Assembly (NCBI RefSeq): GCF_036057275.1
Contig: NZ_CP107945.1
Coordinates: 6,510,001-6,574,000 of the forward strand
DNA: 64,000 nucleotides
Origin: Streptomyces sp. NBC_00390
Lineage (GTDB): Bacteria; Actinomycetota; Actinomycetes; Streptomycetales; Streptomycetaceae
Direction of reading: 5' to 3'
The notes under the pieces were generated by a model, which was not told where the DNA came from, ran no database searches, and worked only from the letters and a program-made list of their open reading frames with translations. A program made the position numbers and the translations under genes. Below, piece after piece: positions 30,366-38,806 of the stretch (positions within the stretch are counted from its first letter, which is position 1; every line of letters begins with the position of its first letter).

Positions 30366-32746
30366 TAAGCGGCCCTCCTGCTGGTTGCTTGAACGCTGCG
30401 AACGTCCTTCACGAGCCCGGCGATCGAATCGGCGCGCAGCTCGTCGAGCGTGACGGCGGTTCCGCCGAGTTCCCCGGCGAGCGTGCCGGCCAGTCCGAGC
30501 CTTACGTGCCCGGCCTCGCAGTCCACGACGACGGCGGCGGTCCCGTCGGCGGCATGCAGGCGCGCGGCGCGCAGCGCGAGAGCGAACGCGTCGCCGTGCT
30601 GCCCGGCGCCGGCGGCGGCCCGCCGGGTGACCCGGTCACGCCCGGTCACGCCGGCCGCCGCTCCTCGCTCCCCGTGCGCGGGCAGCAGGCCGCCGGGGCC
30701 TGCCGCTGCCGCGAGCGGGTCCACGCCTCCCGGTCCGCCGGGCATCGCGCCCGCAGGTCCGGCCGACAGGCCGGCGAATGCCGCGAGCCCGTTGCCGCCG
30801 CCGACGGCGAGCGCGTCCGTGCCCGTGGCGCCGGTCCGCAGCCCCGGTGCACCGAGGCCGACGCCGGCCGCCGCCGCGCCTGCGGCGACGCGCGTACGCC
30901 CGCCGGCACCCGCGCCCGCCGACGCCGTGGCACGGCCGTCCGTCACCACCACCAGCAGCGGGCGACGGGACGGGTCCCGCAGGCGTTCGATGCGCAGGAC
31001 GTCGTGTGCCTTCAGCAGGCCCGCCGCGAGCGGGGTGCGGCCGCCCGTCGGGAGAAGCTCCAGGCGCGCCGCGGCCGCGTCCACCGACGACGTCGGCGGC
31101 AGCGCCAGTTCCGCGTCCTTTCCGCGGAAGGTGACCAGACCGACCTTGTCGCGCCGCTGGTAGGCGTCCAGCAGCAGCGACAGCACCGCGCCCTTCACCG
31201 CGCTCATCCGCTGCCGCGCCGCCATCGACCCCGACGCGTCCACCACGAACAGCACCAGGTTCCCCTCGCGCCCCTCGCGGGTCGCCTGGCGCAGGTCGTC
31301 ACGGCGGACCAGCAGGCCGGGACCGCTGCGCCCGCGCGCCCGCTGATGGGGCGCGGCGGCCTGCACCGTCGCCGCCAGATGCAGCTTGGTGAGCGCGCCT
31401 TGGGGCCGACGGGAGCCGGTCGTGCGGCCGTGCTCGGTACGCGCCCGTGAACGGCGCCCGGCCGCGCCCTCCCCGAGACCCGGCACACTCAGCACCTTCG
31501 TGCGGAAAGGCTCCGCGGCGCGCACGGGCTGCTGCTCACCGCTCCCGGCACCGGGGAGCGGGGCGGGAGCGTCCGCGTCCGCAGGGTCCGCGGGCGGCGG
31601 CTCGGTGGCCGCCGGTGCGTCCGGGCCGCTGCTCTGCGGGGGCAGCCCGCCGCCGCCGTCCGGGCCGCCGTCCGGGCCGTCTCCGTCCGGACCGGGGTCC
31701 GGATCGGGCTCCGGATCCGGGTCGGCCTCGTCCTCGCCGAACTGCTCCAGCGTCTCGTCGAGCTTGTCCTCGTCGAGGCCCGGTGCGTCGAACGGAGCCC
31801 GCCGCCTGCGGTGCGGCAGCGCCAGCAGCGCCGCCTGGCGAACGTCCTCCTCCGCGACGTCCGTACGCCCCGCCCACGCCGCCAGCGCCGTCGCCGTCCG
31901 GGCCATCACGATGTCCGCGCGCATGCCGTCCACCTCGAACGCCGCACAGGTCGCAGCGATCTGACGCAGCACCACATCACCGAGCCGCACGGTGGGCAGC
32001 AGCTCCCGTGCGGCCACGATGCGGTCGCGCAGCGCCGTCTCCTCGTCCGCCCAGCGCGCCGCGAAGGCGGCGGAGTCGTCGTCGTACGCGAGCCTGCGCC
32101 GCACGACCTCCACCCGCTGGTCCGGGTCCCGCGACGCGGCGACCTCCACCGTCAGTCCGAACCGGTCCAGCAACTGCGGCCGCAGCTCGCCCTCTTCGGG
32201 GTTCATGGTCCCGACGAGGAGGAAGCGCGAGGCGTGCCGTACGGAGACGCCTTCACGCTCCACGTACGAGGCGCCCATCGCAGCGGCGTCCAGCAGAAGG
32301 TCGACCAGATGGTCATGGAGCAGATTGACTTCGTCGACGTACAGGATCCCGCGGTGCGCGCCGGCCAGCAGGCCCGGCTCGAAGGCCTTCACGCCGTCCG
32401 CCAGCGCCCGCTCGATGTCCAGCGCACCGACGAGCCGGTCCTCCGACGCGCCGACCGGCAGCTCGACCATCGCTGTCGGCCTTCTCGCCCCCGGTCCGAC
32501 CTCGTGTGGCCCGTCAGGGCAGGTGAGGTCGGGCGCAGCCGGGTCGCAGGAGAAGCGGCAGCCGCTGACGACGTCCATGGGAGGCAGCAACGCTGTGAGC
32601 CCGCGCACGATCGTCGACTTCGCGGTGCCCTTCTCGCCGCGGACGAGTACACCGCCGATGGCCGGTGAGACGGCATTGAGCAGCAGACTCAGCCGCATGT
32701 CGTCCATGCCGACGACTGCGGTGAACGGGTAAGGGACCGATGCCAT
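30365..32746 (-). CDS. Cobaltochelatase/Mg-chelatase ATPase-VWA fusion subunit with large low-complexity insert
   Basis: 793 residues. The N-terminal ChlI-type AAA+ domain has Walker A GEKGTAKST at 37-45, GILYVDEVNLL as Walker B and LLVGTMNPEEGELRPQLLDRFGL as sensor region. An Asp/Pro/Gly-rich linker covers about 335-400. The C-terminal VWA domain has MIDAS motif DASGSM at 503-508. It resembles ChlI/ChlD (CobS/CobT-like) subunits that drive cobalt insertion with CobN. Residues about 610-721 are an unusual Gly/Ala-rich insertion in the VWA fold, making the protein longer than the usual roughly 680. No cobN is adjacent in this window. Confidence 0.92.
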   Translation of the reverse strand: MASVPYPFTAVVGMDDMRLSLLLNAVSPAIGGVLVRGEKGTAKSTIVRGLTALLPPMDVVSGCRFSCDPAAPDLTCPDGPHEVGPGARRPTAMVELPVGASEDRLVGALDIERALADGVKAFEPGLLAGAHRGILYVDEVNLLHDHLVDLLLDAAAMGASYVEREGVSVRHASRFLLVGTMNPEEGELRPQLLDRFGLTVEVAASRDPDQRVEVVRRRLAYDDDSAAFAARWADEETALRDRIVAARELLPTVRLGDVVLRQIAATCAAFEVDGMRADIVMARTATALAAWAGRTDVAEEDVRQAALLALPHRRRRAPFDAPGLDEDKLDETLEQFGEDEADPDPEPDPDPGPDGDGPDGGPDGGGGLPPQSSGPDAPAATEPPPADPADADAPAPLPGAGSGEQQPVRAAEPFRTKVLSVPGLGEGAAGRRSRARTEHGRTTGSRRPQGALTKLHLAATVQAAAPHQRARGRSGPGLLVRRDDLRQATREGREGNLVLFVVDASGSMAARQRMSAVKGAVLSLLLDAYQRRDKVGLVTFRGKDAELALPPTSSVDAAAARLELLPTGGRTPLAAGLLKAHDVLRIERLRDPSRRPLLVVVTDGRATASAGAGAGGRTRVAAGAAAAGVGLGAPGLRTGATGTDALAVGGGNGLAAFAGLSAGPAGAMPGGPGGVDPLAAAAGPGGLLPAHGERGAAAGVTGRDRVTRRAAAGAGQHGDAFALALRAARLHAADGTAAVVVDCEAGHVRLGLAGTLAGELGGTAVTLDELRADSIAGLVKDVRSVQATSRRAA

Positions 32747-32887
32747 TAACGAGTACCCCCTTCGAGGGACGTGCTGTGATCGGGCGTGTCAGGGGTGCTG
32801 CGCCAGGAGACGACGAGGCACTGGCGCGGATGTGCCCGGGACGGTGAAGAGCACGGCCGTACGGGCTCCGCGTTCCCCGCGTGTGCC

Positions 32888-32915
32888 GGGACACCGCGAA
32901 CGGGGGCGGTGTCCC
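32888..32915 (-). terminator. 10-bp stem hairpin after cobQ
   Basis: GGGACACCGC and GCGGTGTCCC pair across an 8-base loop, 25 bp beyond the cobQ stop. The 193-bp gap to the chelatase start also contains a GCGCCAG/CTGGCGC inverted repeat near 32800-32830 but no gene. Confidence 0.6.
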
Positions 32916-32939
32916 CGGGACGCATGGCCCGCCCCCGCC

Positions 32940-34463
32940 TCACGGCGCACCCGGCGCAATGAACGGCAGCCCGGCCGGGGGCCCCTGGTCGATCAGCCGC
33001 AGCAGCGCGTCCGTGTCGGCATGCTCCTCGATCAGGTCGCCGAGCCGGTCCAGCTGTTCCTCGCGCAGCGAGCCGAAGCTCGTGTCGGGCGCGGGCACGA
33101 ACCGGCGCCCCGCCGCCGCGGCCACGTCCCGCAGGAACGCCCGCCGGAAGGCGTCGCTCTCCAGCGAACCGTGCCAGTGGGTGCCCCACACGGATCCCAC
33201 CCGGCACCCGTCCAAGAAGGGTTCGCCGCCGAGGACTTCGGCGACGCCGTGGTGGATCTCGTACCCCTCGACCCGTTCGCCGAGAGCCTCGCCCACCGGT
33301 CTGGCCAGGGTCTTCCCGGGCGCGAACCGTACCCGTACCGGCAGCAGTCCGAGCCCCTCGACCTCCCCGGCCTTCGACTCGACGTCGTCCTCGATGCGTT
33401 CACCCAGCGCCTGGAAGCCGCCGCAGATGCCGAGCACCGGCAGGCCCGCCGCCGCGCGCCGCCCGATCGCGTCGGCGAGTCCCCGCTCACGCAGCCAGCC
33501 GAGCGCCCTCACCGTCCCGCGCGTGCCGGGCACGACCACGAGGTCGGCGTCGACGAGCTCCTCGGCACGGTCCACGAACCGCACCACCACGCCCGGTTCG
33601 GCCGCCAGCGCGTCCACGTCCGTGAAGTTGGACATCAACGGCACCGCGCACACGGCGACCCGCAGCACGTCCTCGCCGAACGGCGGCGCGACCACCGACT
33701 CGCGCACGGCGCCCCGCAGGGACACCCGCAGCCCGTCCTCCTCGTCGATGCCGAGCCCGTGCGCGTACGGCAGCACACCGAACGTCCGCCGTCCGGTCAG
33801 CCCGAGCAGCATGTCCAGGCCGGGCTCCAGAAGGGTCACATCGCCGCGGAACTTGTTCACGAGATAGCCCGCGATCAGCTCCTGGTCCTCCGGCGCCAGC
33901 AGCGCCGTCGTACCGAAGAACTGCGCGAACACCCCGCCCCGGTCGATGTCCCCGACCACCAGCACCGGCAGCCGGGCCGCCCGCGCGATGCCCATGTTCA
34001 CGATGTCCGTGCGCCGCAGATTGATCTCGGCCGGGCTGCCCGCCCCCTCGCAGATCACGGCGTCATACGTGCCCCGCAGCTCCTCCAGGCACGCCATGAC
34101 GGGCTCGAACAGCTCGCGCTGTCTGCCTCCGTGGTAGCCGCGGGCGCTCAGCTCGCCGACCGGCTTGCCCATCAGCACCACCTGGCTGGAGCGGTCGCTG
34201 CCCGGCTTCAGGAGCACGGGGTTCATCAGCGCGCTGGGCTCCACACGCGCGGCCTGGGCCTGCATGGCCTGGGCCCGCCCGATCTCCGCCCCCTCGCGGG
34301 TCACGAACGAATTGAGCGACATGTTCTGGCCCTTGAAGGGCGCGACCTTCACGCCCTGCCGTACCAGCCACCGGCAGATACCGGCGGTGACGACACTCTT
34401 GCCCGCGTCCGACGTGGTGCCCGCGACCAGCAGGCCCCCGCCTCTGCGTGCGCTCCCGCTCAT
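32940..34463 (-). CDS. cobQ: Cobyric acid synthase CobQ
   Basis: 507 residues. The N-terminal dethiobiotin-synthetase-like domain has VAGTTSDAGKSVVTAGI and APFKGQNMSLNSFVT. The C-terminal triad-type glutamine amidotransferase has the nucleophile Cys in LGICGGFQALG and His in the GTHWHGSLE region. It amidates side chains b, d, e and g of adenosylcobyrinic acid a,c-diamide. The ATG overlaps the cobD stop as ATGA, so it is translated together with cobD behind the riboswitch. Confidence 0.97.
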   Translation of the reverse strand: MSGSARRGGGLLVAGTTSDAGKSVVTAGICRWLVRQGVKVAPFKGQNMSLNSFVTREGAEIGRAQAMQAQAARVEPSALMNPVLLKPGSDRSSQVVLMGKPVGELSARGYHGGRQRELFEPVMACLEELRGTYDAVICEGAGSPAEINLRRTDIVNMGIARAARLPVLVVGDIDRGGVFAQFFGTTALLAPEDQELIAGYLVNKFRGDVTLLEPGLDMLLGLTGRRTFGVLPYAHGLGIDEEDGLRVSLRGAVRESVVAPPFGEDVLRVAVCAVPLMSNFTDVDALAAEPGVVVRFVDRAEELVDADLVVVPGTRGTVRALGWLRERGLADAIGRRAAAGLPVLGICGGFQALGERIEDDVESKAGEVEGLGLLPVRVRFAPGKTLARPVGEALGERVEGYEIHHGVAEVLGGEPFLDGCRVGSVWGTHWHGSLESDAFRRAFLRDVAAAAGRRFVPAPDTSFGSLREEQLDRLGDLIEEHADTDALLRLIDQGPPAGLPFIAPGAP

Positions 34464-35449
34464 CCCCGCCCCTTCCCGGCACCGCGGCGCCCCGCCCTCT
34501 CGGCGCGGGCGGCCGGCGCCGCTCCGTACGCCAGGCGGACGCCCGCGCCGACTGCGAGAGCCAGCACACCGACCCGCCGCGACAGCCGCACAGCCCGCTC
34601 GATGTCCGCGAACTCCACCGGCCGCCCGGAGCCGCCCAGCACCGGGCGGTGCTCGGTCCGGCCGCCGTACGACAGGGTCCCGCCCAGCCGTACGCCGAGC
34701 GCCCCGGCGAACGCCGCCTCGACCGGGCCCGCGTTGGGGCTCGGATGCTTCGCGGCGTCGGCCCGCCATGCCCGCACGGCTCCGCGCGGATCGCCGCCGG
34801 CGACGACCGCGAGCCCGGCGGTGAGCCGTGCCCCCGGCCAGCCGACCAGATCGTCCAGGCGCGCCGACGCCCACCCGAACCTGAGGTACCGCGGCGACTT
34901 GTGCCCCACCATCGCGTCCAGGGTGTTCACCGCCCGGAAGCCCACCAGGCCCGGCACTCCCGCGAGCGCGCCCCACACCAGGGCGCCGACGACCGCGTCG
35001 GAGGTGTTCTCGGCCACGGATTCGACCACGGCACGGGCGATCTGCTGCTCGTCCAGGGAGTGGGGATCGCGTCCGCACAGATGCGGCAGCCGCTCGCGCG
35101 CGACCTCTACGTCCCCGGCGGCGAGCGCGCCCCCGATGGCCCGCGCCTCGCGGCCGAGCGTGGTGCCGCCGACGACGGCCCAGGTGGCGGCGGCGGTCAG
35201 GGCGACGGACGCGGTACGGGAACGGCGCGCGGCCCGGGCTGCCAGCGCGCCCAGGGCGACGGCACCTCCGGCGCACACCGCGGTGTGCAGCGCGCCGCGG
35301 CCCCGGTGGTCACGCCACAGGACATGTTCGACGGCGCCCGCGGCGCGCCCGAAGGCGGCGACGGGGTGTCCCCGGCGGGGATCGCCGAGCAGCAGATCGA
35401 CGACGAGGCCCGCGGTGGCGCCGTACACGAATACACGGTCGGCACGCAT
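34460..35449 (-). CDS. cobD: Adenosylcobinamide-phosphate synthase (CobD/CbiB)
   Basis: 329 residues, polytopic membrane protein. Diagnostic motifs are VDLLLGDPRRGHPVAAFGR at the N-terminus, VESVAENTSDAVVGALVW and RAVNTLDAMVGHKSPRYLRFGWASARLDD. It attaches the aminopropanol (phosphate) arm to adenosylcobyric acid. It is the first gene after the cobalamin riboswitch, whose 3' end lies about 110 bp upstream. The ATG at 35449 was chosen from the family start MRADRVFVYG. Confidence 0.96.
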   Translation of the reverse strand: MRADRVFVYGATAGLVVDLLLGDPRRGHPVAAFGRAAGAVEHVLWRDHRGRGALHTAVCAGGAVALGALAARAARRSRTASVALTAAATWAVVGGTTLGREARAIGGALAAGDVEVARERLPHLCGRDPHSLDEQQIARAVVESVAENTSDAVVGALVWGALAGVPGLVGFRAVNTLDAMVGHKSPRYLRFGWASARLDDLVGWPGARLTAGLAVVAGGDPRGAVRAWRADAAKHPSPNAGPVEAAFAGALGVRLGGTLSYGGRTEHRPVLGGSGRPVEFADIERAVRLSRRVGVLALAVGAGVRLAYGAAPAARAERAGRRGAGKGRG

Positions 35450-35559
35450 GGGTTCAGCGACCCCTTGCGCGGTGGATCTGCCCGCGGACGGACCGGGCGG
35501 ACACGGCTGAACCGCAGCCAGACATGGCGATGAGTCCTCACTCAGGGTCCGCGCCCTGG

Positions 35560-35705
35560 TTCGACGTGACCGGCGGTGAGAGTTCCTGGCTCCCCGGGGA
35601 CTGCTCCCCGGGTGACAGTGGCGGGACCGCGCCGGATTCGCACCGGACTTCCTCTGCTGCCGCCGTAGATGGCCCCGGCAGTCCACCACGCGCGCGAACG
35701 CCCGT
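35560..35705 (-). promoter_or_regulatory. Cobalamin riboswitch
   Basis: On the minus strand the leader contains in order GAGGAAGTCCGGTGCGAATC, then CGCGGTCCCGCCACTG (core motif GCCACTG, about 35616-35622), then a GC-rich stem, then the B12 box GGAGCCAGGAACTC (about 35579-35593). This order and spacing are diagnostic of adenosylcobalamin riboswitches. A 110-bp segment to the cobD start includes further inverted repeats that may form the expression platform. High cobalamin should switch off cobD-cobQ. Confidence 0.95.
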
Positions 35706-35821
35706 CAACTCACCCTTGACCTGCGGCGGGACAGTGTGCCGAGCCCCACACCGGGCACTGCACCCCGCCCTGCACCGAACCTCGCGCCGAGGCGGGTGCC
35801 GGGGCATGCGCCGACGACGGA

Positions 35822-35865
35822 AAGGCCGGTCACGGTCCACCCGGGGGTGGACCGTGACCGGCCTT
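35822..35865 (-). terminator. 20-bp perfect stem terminator
   Basis: Arms 35822-35841 and 35846-35865 are fully complementary with a 4-base loop. The hairpin lies 20 bp beyond the stop of the small membrane gene paired with pitH2 and upstream of the riboswitch. Confidence 0.9.
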
Positions 35866-35884
35866 CACTGCACGTGCGCTGCCG

Positions 35885-36106
35885 TCAGCTGACGATCAGA
35901 TAGATCCCGTACGCCACGGCCGCGGCGCAGAGTGCGAAGCAGGCGTAGGCGCCGGTGCGGGCCAGTGCCGCGGACCCGCCGCCGGAGGCCGCGGCCTCCT
36001 GCTTGCTCAGGCCCACGACGCCCAGGGTGAACAGGCCCACCAGAGCGACGGTGGCGAGGAGACTCACGCCGAAGACGGAGCCGAGAGCTGCCCAGTCGAT
36101 TTTCAT
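35885..36106 (-). CDS. Small two-helix membrane protein paired with PitH2
   Basis: 73 residues with two hydrophobic helices (about residues 8-33 and 48-72) joined by a short charged SKQEAAASGGG loop. It starts 12 bp after the phosphate transporter stop, on the same strand, ahead of a strong terminator, so the two genes form one unit. Similar tiny genes follow pit genes in other streptomycetes. A role in stabilising or tuning the transporter is inferred. Confidence 0.85.
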   Translation of the reverse strand: MKIDWAALGSVFGVSLLATVALVGLFTLGVVGLSKQEAAASGGGSAALARTGAYACFALCAAAVAYGIYLIVS

Positions 36107-36118
36107 ACTGCTGATTCC

Positions 36119-37366
36119 TTACACCGAGGCCGGGCTGCCGGCCGGCTCGGCCGGGGGAGCGGCCGGGGCGGGGATGGTGGTCTTGATGTCCTGCGCGGGG
36201 GTCCCCGCGGGGGGCGGGATGACGGCCGCGATGGCGGTGGTGACGACGCCCGCGGGCTCGTCGGCCTCGATGTCGTTGACGTTGTTGTGGTCGATGACCT
36301 GGCGGCGGGAGATGAACCAGATCGCGACACAGGAGGCGATCAGGAAGGCGGCGACGGTCGCGACACCCCAGTCACCCTGCTGGGTGACGAATTCCGAGCC
36401 CGCCGCGACGAGGCCTGCGGCCGGAAGGGTCAGACCCCAGGCGACGAACATCCGGGTCGCGGTGGACCAGCGGACGACCCCGCCCTTGCGGCCGAGGCCC
36501 GCGCCCATCACCGCGCCGGAGCACGAGTGCGTGGTCGACAGGGAGAAACCGAGGTTGGAGGAGGCGAGGATGACGCTGGCCGCGCTGGTCTGGGCGGCGA
36601 AGCCCTGCTGCGGCTGGAGGTCGGTGAGGCCCTTGCCCATGGTGCGGATGATGCGCCAGCCGCCGAGGTACGTGCCGAGCGCGATCGCGAGACCGGCGGA
36701 GACGATGACCCACAGCGGGGGGTTGGAACCCGGGGCGATCACATTGCCGGCGACGAGGGCCAGCGTGATGATGCCCATCGTCTTCTGGGCGTCGTTCGTG
36801 CCGTGCGCGAGGGAGACGAGACCGGCCGAGGTGATCTGGCCGGCGCGGTAGCCCTTGGCGGTGGCGCCGGCGTCGGCGTTCTTGCCGAGCTTGTACGTCA
36901 GCCGGGTGGCCACCATCGCGCCGATGCCCGCGACGAGCGGGGCGGCGATGGCCGGTATCAGCACCTTGGTGACGACGACGCTTCCGTTGACGCCACCGAA
37001 GCCGACCGATGCGACCGTGGCGCCGATCAGACCGCCCATGAGTGCGTGGGACGAGCTGGAGGGCAGACCGACCAGCCAGGTCATCAGATTCCAGAGAATG
37101 GCGCCGACGAGCGCCGCGAAGATGACTTCCGGCGTGATGCCTGAGTCGTCGACGAGACCGCTGGAGATCGTCTTGGCGACCTCCACCGACATGAAAGCAC
37201 CGACGAGGTTGAGCACGGCGGACATGGCGACCGCCGTCTTGGGCTTCAGTGCGCCGGTCGAGATGGTCGTCGCCATCGCGTTGGCGGTGTCGTGGAAACC
37301 GTTCGTGAAATCGAACACGAGAGCTGTCACGATCACGATCGCGAGCAGCAGTGTGATGTGTTCCAT
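36119..37366 (-). CDS. pitH2: Low-affinity inorganic phosphate transporter PitH2
   Basis: 415 residues of the PiT family with about ten TM helices. The duplicated family signature is visible as DFTNGFHDTANAMATTI near the N-terminus and SLAHGTNDAQKTMGIITLA in the second half. LPSSSSHALMGGLIGA is also typical. A long Pro/Ala-rich cytoplasmic tail follows. It imports phosphate or metal-phosphate with protons. A PHO box lies 50-70 bp upstream, so PhoP control under phosphate limitation is expected. Confidence 0.94.
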   Translation of the reverse strand: MEHITLLLAIVIVTALVFDFTNGFHDTANAMATTISTGALKPKTAVAMSAVLNLVGAFMSVEVAKTISSGLVDDSGITPEVIFAALVGAILWNLMTWLVGLPSSSSHALMGGLIGATVASVGFGGVNGSVVVTKVLIPAIAAPLVAGIGAMVATRLTYKLGKNADAGATAKGYRAGQITSAGLVSLAHGTNDAQKTMGIITLALVAGNVIAPGSNPPLWVIVSAGLAIALGTYLGGWRIIRTMGKGLTDLQPQQGFAAQTSAASVILASSNLGFSLSTTHSCSGAVMGAGLGRKGGVVRWSTATRMFVAWGLTLPAAGLVAAGSEFVTQQGDWGVATVAAFLIASCVAIWFISRRQVIDHNNVNDIEADEPAGVVTTAIAAVIPPPAGTPAQDIKTTIPAPAAPPAEPAGSPASV

Positions 37367-37414
37367 TTAACCCAGGCAATCGTTTGACGTCATTGGCTGG
37401 CCGACCGTAGGCAA

Positions 37415-37436
37415 CCTGGATGAACGGAAGGTGAAC
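37415..37436 (-). promoter_or_regulatory. PHO box (PhoP binding site)
   Basis: On the minus strand GTTCACCTTCC is followed directly by GTTCATCCAGG. These are two 11-bp direct-repeat units with the GTTCAC-type core that PhoP recognises in Streptomyces. It lies about 50 bp upstream of the pitH2 start, in a 245-bp divergent region shared with the aldolase gene. Confidence 0.82.
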
Positions 37437-37611
37437 TGGGCCCGGCGGTGCAGTGTCCGCAAGTGAGTAGAAGTGGTTCCGCTTATGAAGGTGGGGCTCG
37501 GCTGCGGTCGCCGAAAGCCCGTGGAATCCGTTCGAAACGGGCCCCGTGCGGGCGATCGTGGTGCCCCGGTGCACGCCTCCGCCGGCTGCCGGTGACTGAG
37601 AGGATCGTCAC

Positions 37612-38286
37612 ATGACGGAACAGGGGCGGCAGGACGCGCAGGACGCGATCGACCGGGCATGGCGGGACCTCGTGACAACCGCCCGCAGGACGGCGGCCGA
37701 GGGTCTGGTGGTCGGCACCTCGGGCAATGTCTCGGTACGGGTCGGGGAGACCGTCCTTGTCACCCCGAGCGGGGTCCCCTACGACAGGCTCACCCCCGCG
37801 GACGCCGTCGGTGTCGATCTCGACGGCGGCCGGCTCTTCGGCGACCTGGCGCCCACCAGCGAGCTGCCGCTGCATCTTGAGGTGTACCGCCATACCGGCG
37901 CAGGCGCCGTGGTGCACACCCACGCCGTGCATGCCACCGCGGTCTCCACCCTCGTCCCCGAGCTCCCGACCATCCACTACATGACCGCCGCACTCGGCGG
38001 CCCCGTACGCGTCGCCCGCTACGCCCTGTACGGCACCGAGGAGCTCGCCCGGAACATGCGCGAGGCCCTGCGCGACCGCAGCGCGTGCCTGCTGCAGAAC
38101 CACGGAACCGTCACCTACGGCGACTCCCTCGACCAGGCATACGACCGCACGGCCCAGCTGGAGTGGATGTGCCGCCTCTGGCTGACCGCGTCGTCCGTGC
38201 CGGGACTCTCGCCCACGCTGCTGTCCGAAGGGCAGCTGAATGAGGTGTCCGACCAGCTGAAGGGCTACGGCCAGCCCCGCCACTGA
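37612..38286 (+). CDS. Class II aldolase/adducin-family protein (fuculose-phosphate-aldolase-like)
   Basis: 224 residues. The zinc and catalytic motifs are all present: GTSGNVSVR, TPSGVPYDRL, a catalytic-type Glu in TSELPLHLEVY, H-x-H in VVHTHAVHATAV and a third His in LLQNHGTVTYG. Such enzymes cleave sugar phosphates such as L-fuculose-1-phosphate to dihydroxyacetone phosphate and an aldehyde, or act in methionine salvage. The exact substrate is unclear. GAGAGGA precedes the ATG at good spacing. Confidence 0.92.
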   Translation: MTEQGRQDAQDAIDRAWRDLVTTARRTAAEGLVVGTSGNVSVRVGETVLVTPSGVPYDRLTPADAVGVDLDGGRLFGDLAPTSELPLHLEVYRHTGAGAVVHTHAVHATAVSTLVPELPTIHYMTAALGGPVRVARYALYGTEELARNMREALRDRSACLLQNHGTVTYGDSLDQAYDRTAQLEWMCRLWLTASSVPGLSPTLLSEGQLNEVSDQLKGYGQPRH

Positions 38287-38806
38287 CGGCGACCGGCCTC
38301 GCGTCGGGGGCCCTGGACCGAGGTGGGGACCGGTGCCGGCCGGTCCGGTGCCCGGCGACCATGACGCGGGGGCGGGGTGTGCCGGGCCGGGCCGGGTCGG
38401 GCCTGTTGCCGGAAGGGCCGGAGTCGGGAGGGCGTTCGCCGGAGGGGCCGGGGCGCTGTCGGCGGCCGCTGCTCCTGGCCGGGTCGGGGCGGTCTGTCGC
38501 CGGGAGGCGGCCTTGCGGCCTGCGCCCGCTCGCCGGAGAGGGGCGGGGCTTCTGTCGGTGACCGCCTCGCGGCCGGGTGCGCCTGGCCGGGTCGGGCCAC
38601 TTGCCGGCAGGCGGCCTTGCGGCCGGTGGCGCTTGCCCGAGGGGGTGGGGGTGCGCCGGGTCCGTCGGCCAGGGGCGGCGGCACCGTGCAGAGGCCCGTC
38701 AAGCGGTACGCCGTCCGGCGCCGGCCCGGTGACCGCGGCCCACCCGTACGCCGTCCCGCACGCCCCTCCACTGGCAGCGTGGCCCGTGGCTGCCGACACT
38801 GGACGG
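38287..38806. other. 520-bp low-complexity G-rich intergenic region with degenerate repeats
   Basis: No gene is supported. The plus strand is extremely G-rich and repetitive: GGCGGCCTTGCGGCC occurs twice (about 38508-38522 and 38611-38625) and GGCCGGGTCGGG-like blocks recur at least three times. It separates the aldolase and hydrolase genes. The repeats look like decayed tandem duplications with potential for strong secondary structure. Confidence 0.55.

Noticed and set aside
32760..32940. Possible second cobalamin riboswitch: CGCCAGGAGACG resembles a B12 box
   Set aside because: It is on the strand opposite to the flanking genes, no GCCACTG core lies at the right distance, and the bases are explained by a GCGCCAG/CTGGCGC inverted repeat.
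38333..38806. N-terminal extension of the alpha/beta hydrolase by about 158 residues
   Set aside because: The upstream frame is low-complexity G-rich DNA without domain features. A membrane-helix start at GTG 38807 fits better.
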